DNA from: Caenorhabditis remanei
Taxonomy: Eukaryota; Nematoda; Chromadorea; Rhabditida; Rhabditidae
Assembly: GCF_010183535.1 (NCBI RefSeq)
Contig: NW_026526124.1
Span: 1-64,000 of the forward strand
Direction of reading: 5' to 3'
Length of the DNA: 64,000 nt
A model generated the notes under the pieces. It saw only the letters and a program-made list of their open reading frames with translations. It was not told the DNA's origin and did no database searches. The position numbers and the translations under genes were made by a program. Below, piece by piece: positions 19,920-29,930 of the stretch; positions within the stretch are counted from its first letter, which is position 1, and each line of letters opens with the position of its first letter.

Positions 19920-20443
19920 TCAGAAAACACGGTAACGGAACCAAACAGTTTCAATGGGGAACATGGAACCCGATGGGTCACGCAAAAGGGGGGAATTTGG
20001 GTAATTTAGGCGAATCTTGTATTTTTCCTCAAAATAGTGCTTGATTGAGACTTGGCGGCGTCGTGGTTGAGGTTTTGAAGCCGACTTGTTGACAAAGTGG
20101 TGGGAATGTGGTGTTGCGTCTCTGAAAATTGATAATGAGGTTGGAATGTGTGGAAACGAAAACTTACAGGCTCAATTCTGATCCAGGGGGAATTATGAAG
20201 CCATTGCATGAATTCCAAATTTTGGTTGGTCCCAATTCATGCATTTTGCGATTCATCTCCCGAATTTGTTGTGCAGAAATTCTCTCGACACGACCCATCA
20301 TCATCATATAGGTTGCCAGGTTGATGTCGACATACTGAAAATTGAAAGATAAATTTTGAAGACGTGTGTGCTTGGCTTACCCCTGGTTCTGGCGGTGTGT
20401 AGTCAGGTGGGAGAGTAATTGGGCGAGCAGTTCCTGGTAGCAT
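19920..20443 (-). CDS. PAZ-like small protein, three exons, copy B
   Basis: Exons 20381-20443, 20168-20334 and 19920-20121 correspond base for base to copy A, with the same splice sites and the same 143-aa product. The TATA box is at 20474-20481 and AATAAA overlaps the stop. Keeping the frame, both introns and both signals in two copies is consistent with a functional gene, although the copies are too similar for this to be strong evidence of selection. Confidence 0.6.
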
Positions 20444-20473
20444 GACTGGTGCTTGTGCACAAGTGCGCGACCA

Positions 20474-20481
20474 CTTTTATA
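20474..20481 (-). promoter_or_regulatory. TATA box of PAZ-like gene, copy B
   Basis: TATAAAAG on the minus strand, directly after the capsid stop, mirroring copy A. Confidence 0.55.
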
Positions 20482-21759
20482 CTAGTGCCTATGACTCATC
20501 ATCACATTGCGGAAACCGTCGACCGTGATCATCCCATCAAATTGCGACAAAACAAGCGCGTTCAGGCCTCCCGTCGGTGTCTTCTCGTTGAACTTGATGA
20601 AAAGTTGAGTGCTTCCGCTCTGTAGGAGTTCCCATGAATTTGAATCATCAATCGCTGCAAGGTTGAAGACGTAGAATGCAAAGCCGCTTCGGAACATTTT
20701 GTAAGTGATTCGTGGACATGATTTGCTGGTCACACACCCAAGCTCTTCGTATAGTCTGGTGAATGCCTGAGCATAATTTTTGTTGTTAAAGTCGCACTGA
20801 ATCGGCTGTGGAGGATAAACTGTTCCGGCAATGTCCAATTGGATTTGGGCCAAGTTGTGGTGGGCAAAATTGAAACAATTCTTTGAAAATTTTCCTTCCA
20901 TTGCTTCAGGGGAAATCAGACCAACAATAACTCGGCGTGGTAAAATATCTTGGTAGAGCATGTTGAATGGGAGCTCCATTCGTCCTTCAGGAATCGAAAT
21001 CACCTTTACCTTCGTGACTGTGAATGGATACCGAGCCGGTGTGGTTCTGAGATGATTTTCCAGGGCAATCGATGCTGAAGCGACAACCTCAATAGCTCTC
21101 ATATGTAGTTTCAGGTCAGTGATGTACATTCTGGCTGGTCCATCTTCCTCAACGCATTCCAGACAGAAGGCATCCGTGTTTCGGTACAAAGTCAATTGAA
21201 TGTTAATGTGTGGAACCAAGAGACGGTCAGTTTGGAATGGTTCCAAGAAGAGTGGTGTGCAAATGTCAAGACCGTCATCACCCGAAACTGTCCTTTTGGC
21301 CGGGTTCACAGTACTCAAATCTTCTTCATCGTTGATCCAGCGTGCAGCTCCAAGAAAGCCTTCCTTGGTTTTATCGTTTTCGCCTAAAAGTGTTTGAATG
21401 TACGCTTTGTAGGCGTAGTGTGACGAGTCGTAGACGGGGACGTTGTTATACGAGAGCTTGACTTGATTGAAGAATGTGGCCCCAATGAAATTGGAATGAG
21501 AAACGACTACCGGTTTTCCGTCAGTCTTCTTCTTGATACCAGCCAAATGAACTTTGAATGAAAGGTAAGTTTTGTTGAGTTGGAAGAAGTGGGCACTATC
21601 AAAAATGTTGAATGTGTAGGGACCTTTAGCGTCAATTGGGTTTGATGGGGGTAATGTCATCCATTTTCCCTTGTTGAATGCAACTTGACTGGGTGGTGTG
21701 TCGAAAAGGCAAATGTTCGCTGTAGCACACGGAGTGCTCTTGTTCATCAATTTTGCCAT
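20482..21759 (-). CDS. Major capsid protein, copy B
   Basis: Intact 425-aa ORF, the same as copy A except FIGATFF for FIEATFF. The N-terminal PPSQVAF...GKWMTLPP and the following FNIFDSAHFFQLNKTYLSFK segment are typical of the family's first jelly roll. The start overlaps the end of the basic-protein ORF by 13 nt, which supports the chosen ATG. Confidence 0.75.
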   Translation of the reverse strand: MAKLMNKSTPCATANICLFDTPPSQVAFNKGKWMTLPPSNPIDAKGPYTFNIFDSAHFFQLNKTYLSFKVHLAGIKKKTDGKPVVVSHSNFIGATFFNQVKLSYNNVPVYDSSHYAYKAYIQTLLGENDKTKEGFLGAARWINDEEDLSTVNPAKRTVSGDDGLDICTPLFLEPFQTDRLLVPHINIQLTLYRNTDAFCLECVEEDGPARMYITDLKLHMRAIEVVASASIALENHLRTTPARYPFTVTKVKVISIPEGRMELPFNMLYQDILPRRVIVGLISPEAMEGKFSKNCFNFAHHNLAQIQLDIAGTVYPPQPIQCDFNNKNYAQAFTRLYEELGCVTSKSCPRITYKMFRSGFAFYVFNLAAIDDSNSWELLQSGSTQLFIKFNEKTPTGGLNALVLSQFDGMITVDGFRNVMMSHRH

Positions 21760-22253
21760 TTTCCAAAAATGTCACGTTTGCGAGATGAAGACTTGGCAAT
21801 GGTACGTTTCTTGCGAGTGATCTTCCGTTTTTCAGATTTTTTGGGCTTCTTGGTGGTTCGTCGTCGTCGTCGTTTCACAACCTTCTTACGTTTGACTGTT
21901 CGTCGTTTACGGCGTCCACCTTTTTGACCAAGTTTGTCGATTGCTCGATTGACAAGTGAATTGTAGGAATTTGAAGCGTTCTTTGACAGCGACTGTTTGA
22001 ACGAGTCACCAGCCGCCACGTCGTTTGCAACGCGAAGTGAGGAATCCATGACTTCGCGGCCAACTGAGACTCCCATCCGCTTTAGAAGAGGTACGGCCGA
22101 AATGAAGAGCTTTCCGAGTAATTGTGAAAACGGGCCATTTCCCCGCTGATAGATACTTCCGGCACGAAATCCACCAAAACCTGCTTGATTTGGGTCACAC
22201 TCAAAGAAGGCAACCCAATCAACAGAGCGATCAGGATCAAAATCAACGTACAT
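21747..22253 (-). CDS. pVI/core-like basic virion protein, copy B, intact
   Basis: A 168-aa ORF, ATG at 22253. Order of parts: acidic/aromatic start (MYVDFDPDRSVDWVAFF), Gly-rich YQRGNGPF, amphipathic LLGKLFISAVPLLKRMG, a helical region to AIDKLGQK, then about 55 residues very rich in Arg and Lys (clusters such as KRRRRRTTKKPKK). The front half resembles Maverick proteins compared with adenovirus pVI; the tail resembles DNA-condensing core proteins. It probably sits inside the capsid against the DNA. Copy A lacks the tail because of a one-base deletion. Confidence 0.65.
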   Translation of the reverse strand: MYVDFDPDRSVDWVAFFECDPNQAGFGGFRAGSIYQRGNGPFSQLLGKLFISAVPLLKRMGVSVGREVMDSSLRVANDVAAGDSFKQSLSKNASNSYNSLVNRAIDKLGQKGGRRKRRTVKRKKVVKRRRRRTTKKPKKSEKRKITRKKRTIAKSSSRKRDIFGKWQN

Positions 22254-22286
22254 CGTAGGAGAGCGCTTTTGTAACCGATTGAGTGA

Positions 22287-22427
22287 TCAGCCATCAAATG
22301 AAATTTTGACGGGTCGGAAGTGTAGCACTATGACTACTTTTCCAGAATTGAAAGGAATGAAATGGTCCCGGTCGTTCTTGATCTGGATTCCTATACGTGA
22401 GACGTCAGTTGGTCGAACTCTAACATA
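22287..22427 (-). pseudogene. Minor capsid protein C-terminal remnant, copy B
   Basis: Only the last 47 codons (YVRVRPTDV to KISFDG) remain. The upstream sequence is replaced at 22428 by the palindrome arm. An ORF runs across the junction for 86 codons, but its first part is arm sequence and not a capsid gene. Confidence 0.8.
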
Positions 22428-25400
22428 GAACCTCAAGGTTGGAAGAGACACGCAGAACAAAACATGTGTTACCGAACAAATTGGAAACCAACTTTTCAGA
22501 GTGTTGAAAATCTTGCATTTCAGTTCTCTAATATAACTGTGATTCAAGATAAATTCAATCTGGATTCTGAAGACAAACGATACTATTAGTATGAAACTAT
22601 GATTTTTGAAAATTGGTGAAGGAGGAGTTATGAAACTTGGCGTTTGGCTGGAAGAGAGATTCCCATGCCCATAATGAATACTGCGTCAGTCTCAGGTGTT
22701 TTCAATATCGGTTTTATAGTTGTTCTCGCTATTAGTCACGGTCATTTTTAAATGCTAATGCTTTAAAAAACTCGGTCTACACATTCTGATTTGTATCATA
22801 TGAAGAGAATTCTAAAGCATAGTTTCTTGGTTTTTTTTTGTGCTTCTATAATCATGAATTCCTTTATAAATGTATAAAAAGTAATCAGTCTTTGATTTTT
22901 TGGGTTCACTTCTTGAATCAACAACTAGAAAAAAGCTAATAAGGAAGGCATTTTGACAAAAGTGATGCGTTACCGGTTATATGTTTGTACGTCTTCCCAA
23001 ATAGAAACAGTCACGCAAATACTTGGATTCAAATGAAACTACAAAGTCGCGTGATAGAAGATTGGATTGTCATGAGTTCATATGAGCATTTACGAGCTGC
23101 TCATAGGAACATTTCAATTATTTTTTGAAGCAAACATGATATCATTAAATAATCTGTTGCCACTCTCTTTCTGATAAAAATTGATGCAAATAAATGGTGC
23201 CTATCTGTTTATGTTAGTATCCATATCAGGTTTCCAAAACATTGCCTCCCACTTTTCTCGACTGTTCAAATATTTTCTAATTTCAACAGGTTTCACATTA
23301 CTTTTTCATTTCTGTTCAGCAATAATACACCGAGAGGAGTTGTGCTCCAAACTCAAGGTCCGCGTGGTGTCCTATAAAATCATGGCAAACTAAATTACAC
23401 CAGAAATCAATTATTGTTTGACATATTCACACCGTTAATTTGTGGAGATCATTTCAGAATCTTCTCGTTTATCCGAGGTTTGATCTTTTTGTCCACCAAT
23501 CTCTATTTTGAGATTTTTCCCTATAATTCATTAAATTCATTTCGAGTAACAATCCCAATTATTGCACTTTTACTTCTTATTAATCTGATAGCGAAATCCA
23601 GAATTTTAGATTAAGCAACCGATCCCAGGGGGAAGGAGAGAGTGTATGGCGCTGAGATACCTTTTTCGCAGGACTAATTTCTTCTTCTATTTTAGTTTTT
23701 TGGCTTTTTCACAACTTCCTCTTCTTTTCTTCCTTTTTTCTATGTTTTCCGTTAACTAGTTTTACTGATGAAAGTTTATTGATTTCGTTCCTATCATCGG
23801 GTTCATCTTATGAACTGGGTCTCTGTGGTGTCTTTTTCCAGTCCGCAGCATTGTTACGTTTTCACGTTAATTCAAAGTGAACCTATGCAAACGCGCTTTG
23901 TTGAGACTTCGTTTTTGGTCATATTATTTGAAGCCTAAATCGCATTTTTAAATATTTTTTGTTCTTTCAAAGAATCGACCTTTCTTGATTATATTTCTCC
24001 TTAAAACAATTTCTTGGCAAAATTTATTATTTCGAACAAAAACATTTAGGTAAGCGATATTTCTCAAAAAGGCGCGTTTCCATATCGTGCGTTTTTCGCA
24101 TTCATCTGTCTTAAAAAACCGAAATAAACTGTTTTATAACTTTCGAAACCCCAGAGTTCAGTCGCACACATTCTTAACAAGTGGTTAGAAAGATTTTTGT
24201 CCATGCGTTCTCAGCGTTCCTTGTGTCTTTCCGTTTTGACAAATGAACTCAAATATTCTATTGAGTCAACATCGGATGATTCGGAAGACGAATTCTTGGT
24301 AAACGAAAAGATCAAATATAGAATGATAATTGGACATGAAGGGATTTCGATGTTGAAAAGTGTTATCTCCACCGACGTCAGCAACAATACATACCACTGT
24401 TTTAGGACGCTGGTTCACTTATGATATAGTAAGTGAAGAACAGATGTGGAGGGACAGTCGGTAATCTTCAAACTGAACTTGAAACTGAAATAATCAGAGT
24501 TGAGTGAAAAAGGTGGGGTTCCTTGAATACAGAGGGAATTGTAACATCAAATAGAAAGAAAACAAGATCTAGATAAGTAGAAGCTGTAGCTGATGTATGA
24601 ATCGAAATGTTTCACATCAGTTGGGACTTTTTGATTGCAGGAGAAAAGAAAAAGGGATTATTTGAAAATGGGTCTCATATCAGGTTTCCAATACATTGCG
24701 TTTTAATTTTTCTCGATAACGCTGGTCATCCCCCAAGAGTGTTCCTAAATCAAACACTGCAATTTCCCAATTAAAGCATCTGACTTTGTGATGGCCGGCC
24801 ACAAACCGTCCCCATTTTATAGAATATTTGAGTTCATTTGTCAAAACGGAAAGACACAAGGAACGCTGAGAACGCATGGACAAAAATCTTTCTAACCACT
24901 TGTTAAGAATGTGTGCGACTGAACTCTGGGGTTTCGAAAGTTATAAAACAGTTTATTTCGGTTTTTCAAGACAGATGAATGCGAAAAACGCACGATATGG
25001 AAACGCGCCTTTTTGAGAAATATCGCTTACCTAAATGTTTTTGTTCGAAATAATAAATTTTGCCAAGAAATTGTTTTAAGGAGAAATATAATCAAGAAAG
25101 GTCGATTCTTTGAAAGAACAAAAAATATTTAAAAATGCGATTTAGGCTTCAAATAATATGACCAAAAACGAAGTCTCAACAAAGCGCGTTTGCATAGGTT
25201 CACTTTGAATTAACGTGAAAACGTAACAATGCTGCGGACTGGAAAAAGACACCACAGAGACCCAGTTCATAAGATGAACCCGATGATAGGAACGAAATCA
25301 ATAAACTTTCATCAGTAAAACTAGTTAACGGAAAACATAGAAAAAAGGAAGAAAAGAAGAGGAAGTTGTGAAAAAGCCAAAAAACTAAAATAGAAGAAGA

Positions 25401-26652
25401 AATTAGTCCTGCGAAAAAGGTATCTCAGCGCCATACACTCTCTCCTTCCCCCTGGGATCGGTTGCTTAATCTAAAATTCTGGATTTCGCTATCAGATTAA
25501 TAAGAAGTAAAAGTGCAATAATTGGGATTGTTACTCGAAATGAATTTAATGAATTATAGGGAAAAATCTCAAAATAGAGATTGGTGGACAAAAAGATCAA
25601 ACCTCGGATAAACGAGAAGATTCTGAAATGATCTCCACAAATTAACGGTGTGAATATGTCAAACAATAATTGATTTCTGGTGTAATTTAGTTTGCCATGA
25701 TTTTATAGGACACCACGCGGACCTTGAGTTTGGAGCACAACTCCTCTCGGTGTATTATTGCTGAACAGAAATGAAAAAGTAATGTGAAACCTGTTGAAAT
25801 TAGAAAATATTTGAACAGTCGAGAAAAGTGGGAGGCAATGTTTTGGAAACCTGATATGGATACTAACATAAACAGATAGGCACCATTTATTTGCATCAAT
25901 TTTTATCAGAAAGAGAGTGGCAACAGATTATTTAATGATATCATGTTTGCTTCAAAAAATAATTGAAATGTTCCTATGAGCAGCTCGTAAATGCTCATAT
26001 GAACTCATGACAATCCAATCTTCTATCACGCGACTTTGTAGTTTCATTTGAATCCAAGTATTTGCGTGACTGTTTCTATTTGGGAAGACGTACAAACATA
26101 TAACCGGTAACGCATCACTTTTGTCAAAATGCCTTCCTTATTAGCTTTTTTCTAGTTGTTGATTCAAGAAGTGAACCCAAAAAATCAAAGACTGATTACT
26201 TTTTATACATTTATAAAGGAATTCATGATTATAGAAGCACAAAAAAAAACCAAGAAACTATGCTTTAGAATTCTCTTCATATGATACAAATCAGAATGTG
26301 TAGACCGAGTTTTTTAAAGCATTAGCATTTAAAAATGACCGTGACTAATAGCGAGAACAACTATAAAACCGATATTGAAAACACCTGAGACTGACGCAGT
26401 ATTCATTATGGGCATGGGAATCTCTCTTCCAGCCAAACGCCAAGTTTCATAACTCCTCCTTCACCAATTTTCAAAAATCATAGTTTCATACTAATAGTAT
26501 CGTTTGTCTTCAGAATCCAGATTGAATTTATCTTGAATCACAGTTATATTAGAGAACTGAAATGCAAGATTTTCAACACTCTGAAAAGTTGGTTTCCAAT
26601 TTGTTCGGTAACACATGTTTTGTTCTGCGTGTCTCTTCCAACCTTGAGGTTC
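22428..26652. repeat. 4.2-kb palindrome with two 1834-bp arms
   Basis: 22428-24261 and 24819-26652 are inverted copies of exactly equal length and almost identical sequence, from the outer GAACCTCAAGGTTGG to the inner CTCAAATATTCTAT. They are separated by a 557-bp spacer. The outer left end coincides with the break in Maverick copy B; the right outer flank (TCTACC) shows no matching target duplication. No protein is recognisable. ORFs of 60-75 codons occur twice because the arms do. A diverged relative of the arm lies at 28715-29930. Confidence 0.9.
24262..24818. other. Spacer of the palindrome
   Basis: Unique 557 bp between the arms, without a recognisable gene. It could form the loop of a very large hairpin. 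Confidence 0.6.
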
Positions 26653-26986
26653 TCTACCAAAAGCAGGTCTACTTCAAATTCATGTTTGCGGACTGAAGAG
26701 AGCTATCTCTAACGTAGCCTTCTTGTCACCTGATAATGACCAGTATGCCTGCTTTCTGTCTCACAGAGAAGATGACAAAGACGAAAGGACGTAAGATGAT
26801 AATTAAGGGATTTCACTGATCACATACCACATTCTTTTTCCTTTTATAAAGTACGAACTGAAAATAACATAATTATATTTATGATTAGGAGTATTCTGTG
26901 TAACAGTTCTGATAAGGGACCAATTTGAATTAAAACTCTTGGATAATCGCTGAAAATGCTGATCTAAATGTTGAAAATCCAAAATG
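26653..26986. other. Short unique stretch
   Basis: AT-rich DNA between the palindrome and the mariner-like element. I see nothing in it. Confidence 0.4.
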
Positions 26987-26988
26987 TA

Positions 26989-28258
26989 TTAGGTTGATGC
27001 ATAAGTTTCTTTCTTTTTTTGGGTAGTTTTTGGTATGAGATTTCTAGAAGACTGAAAGTACACATAATAAGAAACATTGTTGGTTAGTACCTATAACTCA
27101 TTGTGATTATACCTGTGACTTGACGTCCACCGCCTGCTTAATCTCAGCCGGAGGCACGTAAAAACACTTGAGTAACCCTTTTTTGCTACCACTTTTCGTC
27201 TCCATTTTTTTCCTAGAAAATGCTGATAAGAATGGGTGAGCTATTCAGAATTAAAACAAGCAAAAAAAGTAATTTATAAAAAGCAAATAAAGGCATTCCA
27301 ACTAAGCAACGATAGTTCAGTGCGGGTCCCTGATGAAAGGTTAGGATCAGCAATTTAGGTGTGTGCGAGTATTTTCGATAATTCTTTAACTGTAGAGAGG
27401 GAAATTGGTGGAAATGTTGGTTATTGAGTAAAGTAGGCATTGATGTTTTTAAATTTACTTTGTTTCCAATATTCACATCATTTGTCCGTTTTTCGCAGGA
27501 AGCCCGAAGTCAACATCATCAAAATCACTTGATTTTTGAGTTTGATGAGGCCTACTGCTCCTACCTCTAAAGCAATCCACTAGATATTTTGCACATTTTT
27601 AGATCAATGTGTGTACTATTGATTACTTACAATAAAATAATTCAGACTTATTTGTGAGCGTTCAGAAGAGACCTAGACTCCACTCAGGTCTAGTACACAA
27701 AATTTCTCAAAAGCGCAAAAATCATAAAAAATTTATCAGCCAAGTTTTATCACTTAATTTGATGGCTTTGTCATAAACTTTTTCAAGACATAATTTACTC
27801 ATGTTATCCTCTAACTTTTACAAATAGTTTGGTACAAATGTTCTCTCAAATATTTCTGTAATCTGTTTGAACCCAGCTGAACCATGTTTTCTCGTTGCTG
27901 TCGATCGTCTTATCACAACTTTTTTGTTTTCAACATTCCGATTGAAAACTAAAATGAAATAGCAAGATCAAATCTTGTTCTATAAATTGCGTTTAATTTC
28001 TTATGAAGATCTTATTATTTCGATACCAATGCGACAAAAATCAAAAAACTTTCCAAAACAGGCATTTGGTTGGCGATCAAAAAAGCCATCGTTTTCACGA
28101 GCGGACTGTCTAGGCACCAACGTAAAACATTATATGTTAGCCACTAAAAGGGTCATAAAAATGCAATAAAGTTTGGGTTGAAAAACAACCTCATCGCTTA
28201 GAGACCGGGGACCAAAGTCACACCTTCAAAAAAGAAAGAAACTTATGCATCAACCTAA
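26989..28258. mobile_element. Mariner-like element, non-autonomous or decayed
   Basis: The ends are TTAGGTTGATGCATAAGTTT with the inverted complement at the right (about 26-30 bp), flanked by TA at 26987-26988 and 28259-28260. TTAGGTTG at the tip is typical of mariner-family ends, and 1.27 kb is the usual size of a full mariner element. No transposase ORF remains. An internal piece (about 27830-27960) matches, inverted, 58320-58450, suggesting another decayed copy there. Confidence 0.75.
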
Positions 28259-28260
28259 TA

Positions 28261-28714
28261 TATGATTGAATAAATAATTTAGGCTACTTTTTTTTAAAAA
28301 TCAGTCATAAAACTGTTTATTTGACTGAGAAATCACAACTGTTATGTATTCAGCTATATTTTGTCTGTTGGCAACTTTTTGATATCTTCTTTTAGAAAAA
28401 AGATGTACCGGGTTGAGTAGATTTCTCTGGAAAAACCTCTATTAAAAGTTCTACGGCATTCTTGTGATTAGATAATCACAGTAATTTAAAACAGGTATTA
28501 TCGGCAAATTGCTAGCAAAACTGAAGAAAACAGTTTTGCTTAAATTATTCAAAAATGCAATTGTTGTCGGATGTATTCTCGGAAGCCTGATGCCAACAAA
28601 TTTTAATTTTTTCCATATTCCCAGTCATTAAATTTCGTGGAACACTTTTTTTAAATGGAAACCCAGAAAAAATAGTTTTTGCATTTTTGCTACCTAGTGA
28701 ATAGGTCCATTAGA
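28261..28714. other. Unique AT-rich stretch
   Basis: No gene or repeat recognised. Confidence 0.35.
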
Positions 28715-29930
28715 ATCAAACAAAACTACAAAATCGCGTGATAGAATATTGGATTATCATGAGGTGATATGAGCATTTACTAACTGCTTAGAAAGAAATT
28801 TTAAATACTTTTTGAAGCAAACGTGATATCATGAAATAATATGTAACCATTCTCTTTCTGAAAAAAATTGATACGAAAAAAAATGGAATTCATCTTTTTA
28901 TATTAGTATCCGTATCAAGTTTCCAAAAAAATGCCTCTATCGAGGTCTTTGTAAAAACCGCGATATCAAAAAAGAAAGAGCCTAAATTTGTTTCTTTCTT
29001 GCTTATTATTTTGTAAATATTCCTCTTGTACATATTTTTCTCACATTACCATTTCCCCTATTTCTTCCAGCATTTTATTGTTTCGATGACTCAGGCTCCT
29101 CGTGGTCTAAGCGACCAACCACCATTCCGTTCACTTGTTTCCAAATTCCCTCCCCTGACTTTTCTGAGTCTCGCCCTTTTTCCCACTATCTCCCTTGCTC
29201 CCCTTCTACAGTTTTACTGGTATAAAACCCCGTTCCTTTCCTTTCAATCAGTTTTTCTCCTCGCCACCAATATTTTGTCTTTTCCCTCTATTTCTCTCTT
29301 TTTTTCCCATGTGACCCATCATTTCTTTCCGTTAATTTTTTCCCCATAAATCCTTTCTTTGACAGCCTTAGCTCCCAATTCTAGCTCTGTGGTCTTCTAA
29401 TTAACACATGGTAAACCTAATTTATACCGCAAATCATACTTGTGAAAACTTTCTCGCCTGTAATCACTTAGGTAACGCGTCACCTGTTTTGAAACCATTC
29501 TTTACTTTCATAAAAACATACATACCACTTATTCGTGGTTATTATATCAGATTCTTCTCGTTCATCCGTTGTTTGATCGTTTTGTTCACCAAACTTTATT
29601 CCAAGATTTATCCCCTTTTACTTAATCAAATTTGAGTAGCATAATTATTGTGTTTTTATTTCCATTCATGTGATAGCAACATGCAAATCTTTGGATTAGG
29701 CAACTAATTGTAAATAGAAGGAGAGAGTGTATGTCGTTGAGAGCCCTATTTCGTAGGACTAATTTCTCCTCCCCTTTTTCGATTTTTCGGCTCTTTCACC
29801 TTTATTTTTTCTTTCCTTTTAATTTTTATATTTTCAATCTTCGATCTAATTGGAGAGAATTTTCGTCCGACTGATCTTGTTATTCTTGCTGCTATTGATA
29901 ACTTTCATGAAGTAACTATCATATGTCTGT
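28715..29930 (+). repeat. Diverged third copy of the palindrome-arm sequence
   Basis: Blocks match the left arm in the same order and orientation: 28720-28940 against 23035-23230 (CGCGTGATAGAA, GAGCATTTAC, TTTTTGAAGCAAAC, TCTCTTTCTG), 29540-29650 against 23455-23570 (ATTCTTCTCGTT, ATCCG), and 29705-29790 against 23630-23700 (GAAGGAGAGAGTGTATG, GGACTAATTTC). Many substitutions and indels separate them, so this copy is much older than the split between the two arms. Confidence 0.7.

Larger units (their letters stand above)
17127..22427 (-). mobile_element. Maverick/Polinton copy B, inverted and truncated
   Basis: Inverted, nearly identical counterpart of 3760-9057 in copy A: terminal region, MYT1-finger gene, protease, PAZ-like gene, major capsid, basic protein, and the last part of the minor capsid gene. 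The terminus starts AGTTTGATC at 17127. Homology stops at 22427 inside the minor capsid gene, where the 22428-26652 palindrome begins; integrase and ATPase are absent. The basic protein and protease frames, broken in copy A, are open here. Confidence 0.9.

Noticed and set aside
24197..24883. Two ORFs starting MSMRSQRSLCLSVLTNELKY in opposite directions
   Set aside because: The shared start is the inner end of the palindrome arms; the ORFs diverge immediately in the spacer and have no motifs.
22428..26652. Possibility that all large inverted repeats are assembly artefacts
   Set aside because: The arms carry different flanks and a unique spacer, and the Maverick copies have distinct lesions; still, only long reads can exclude this for the near-identical arms.
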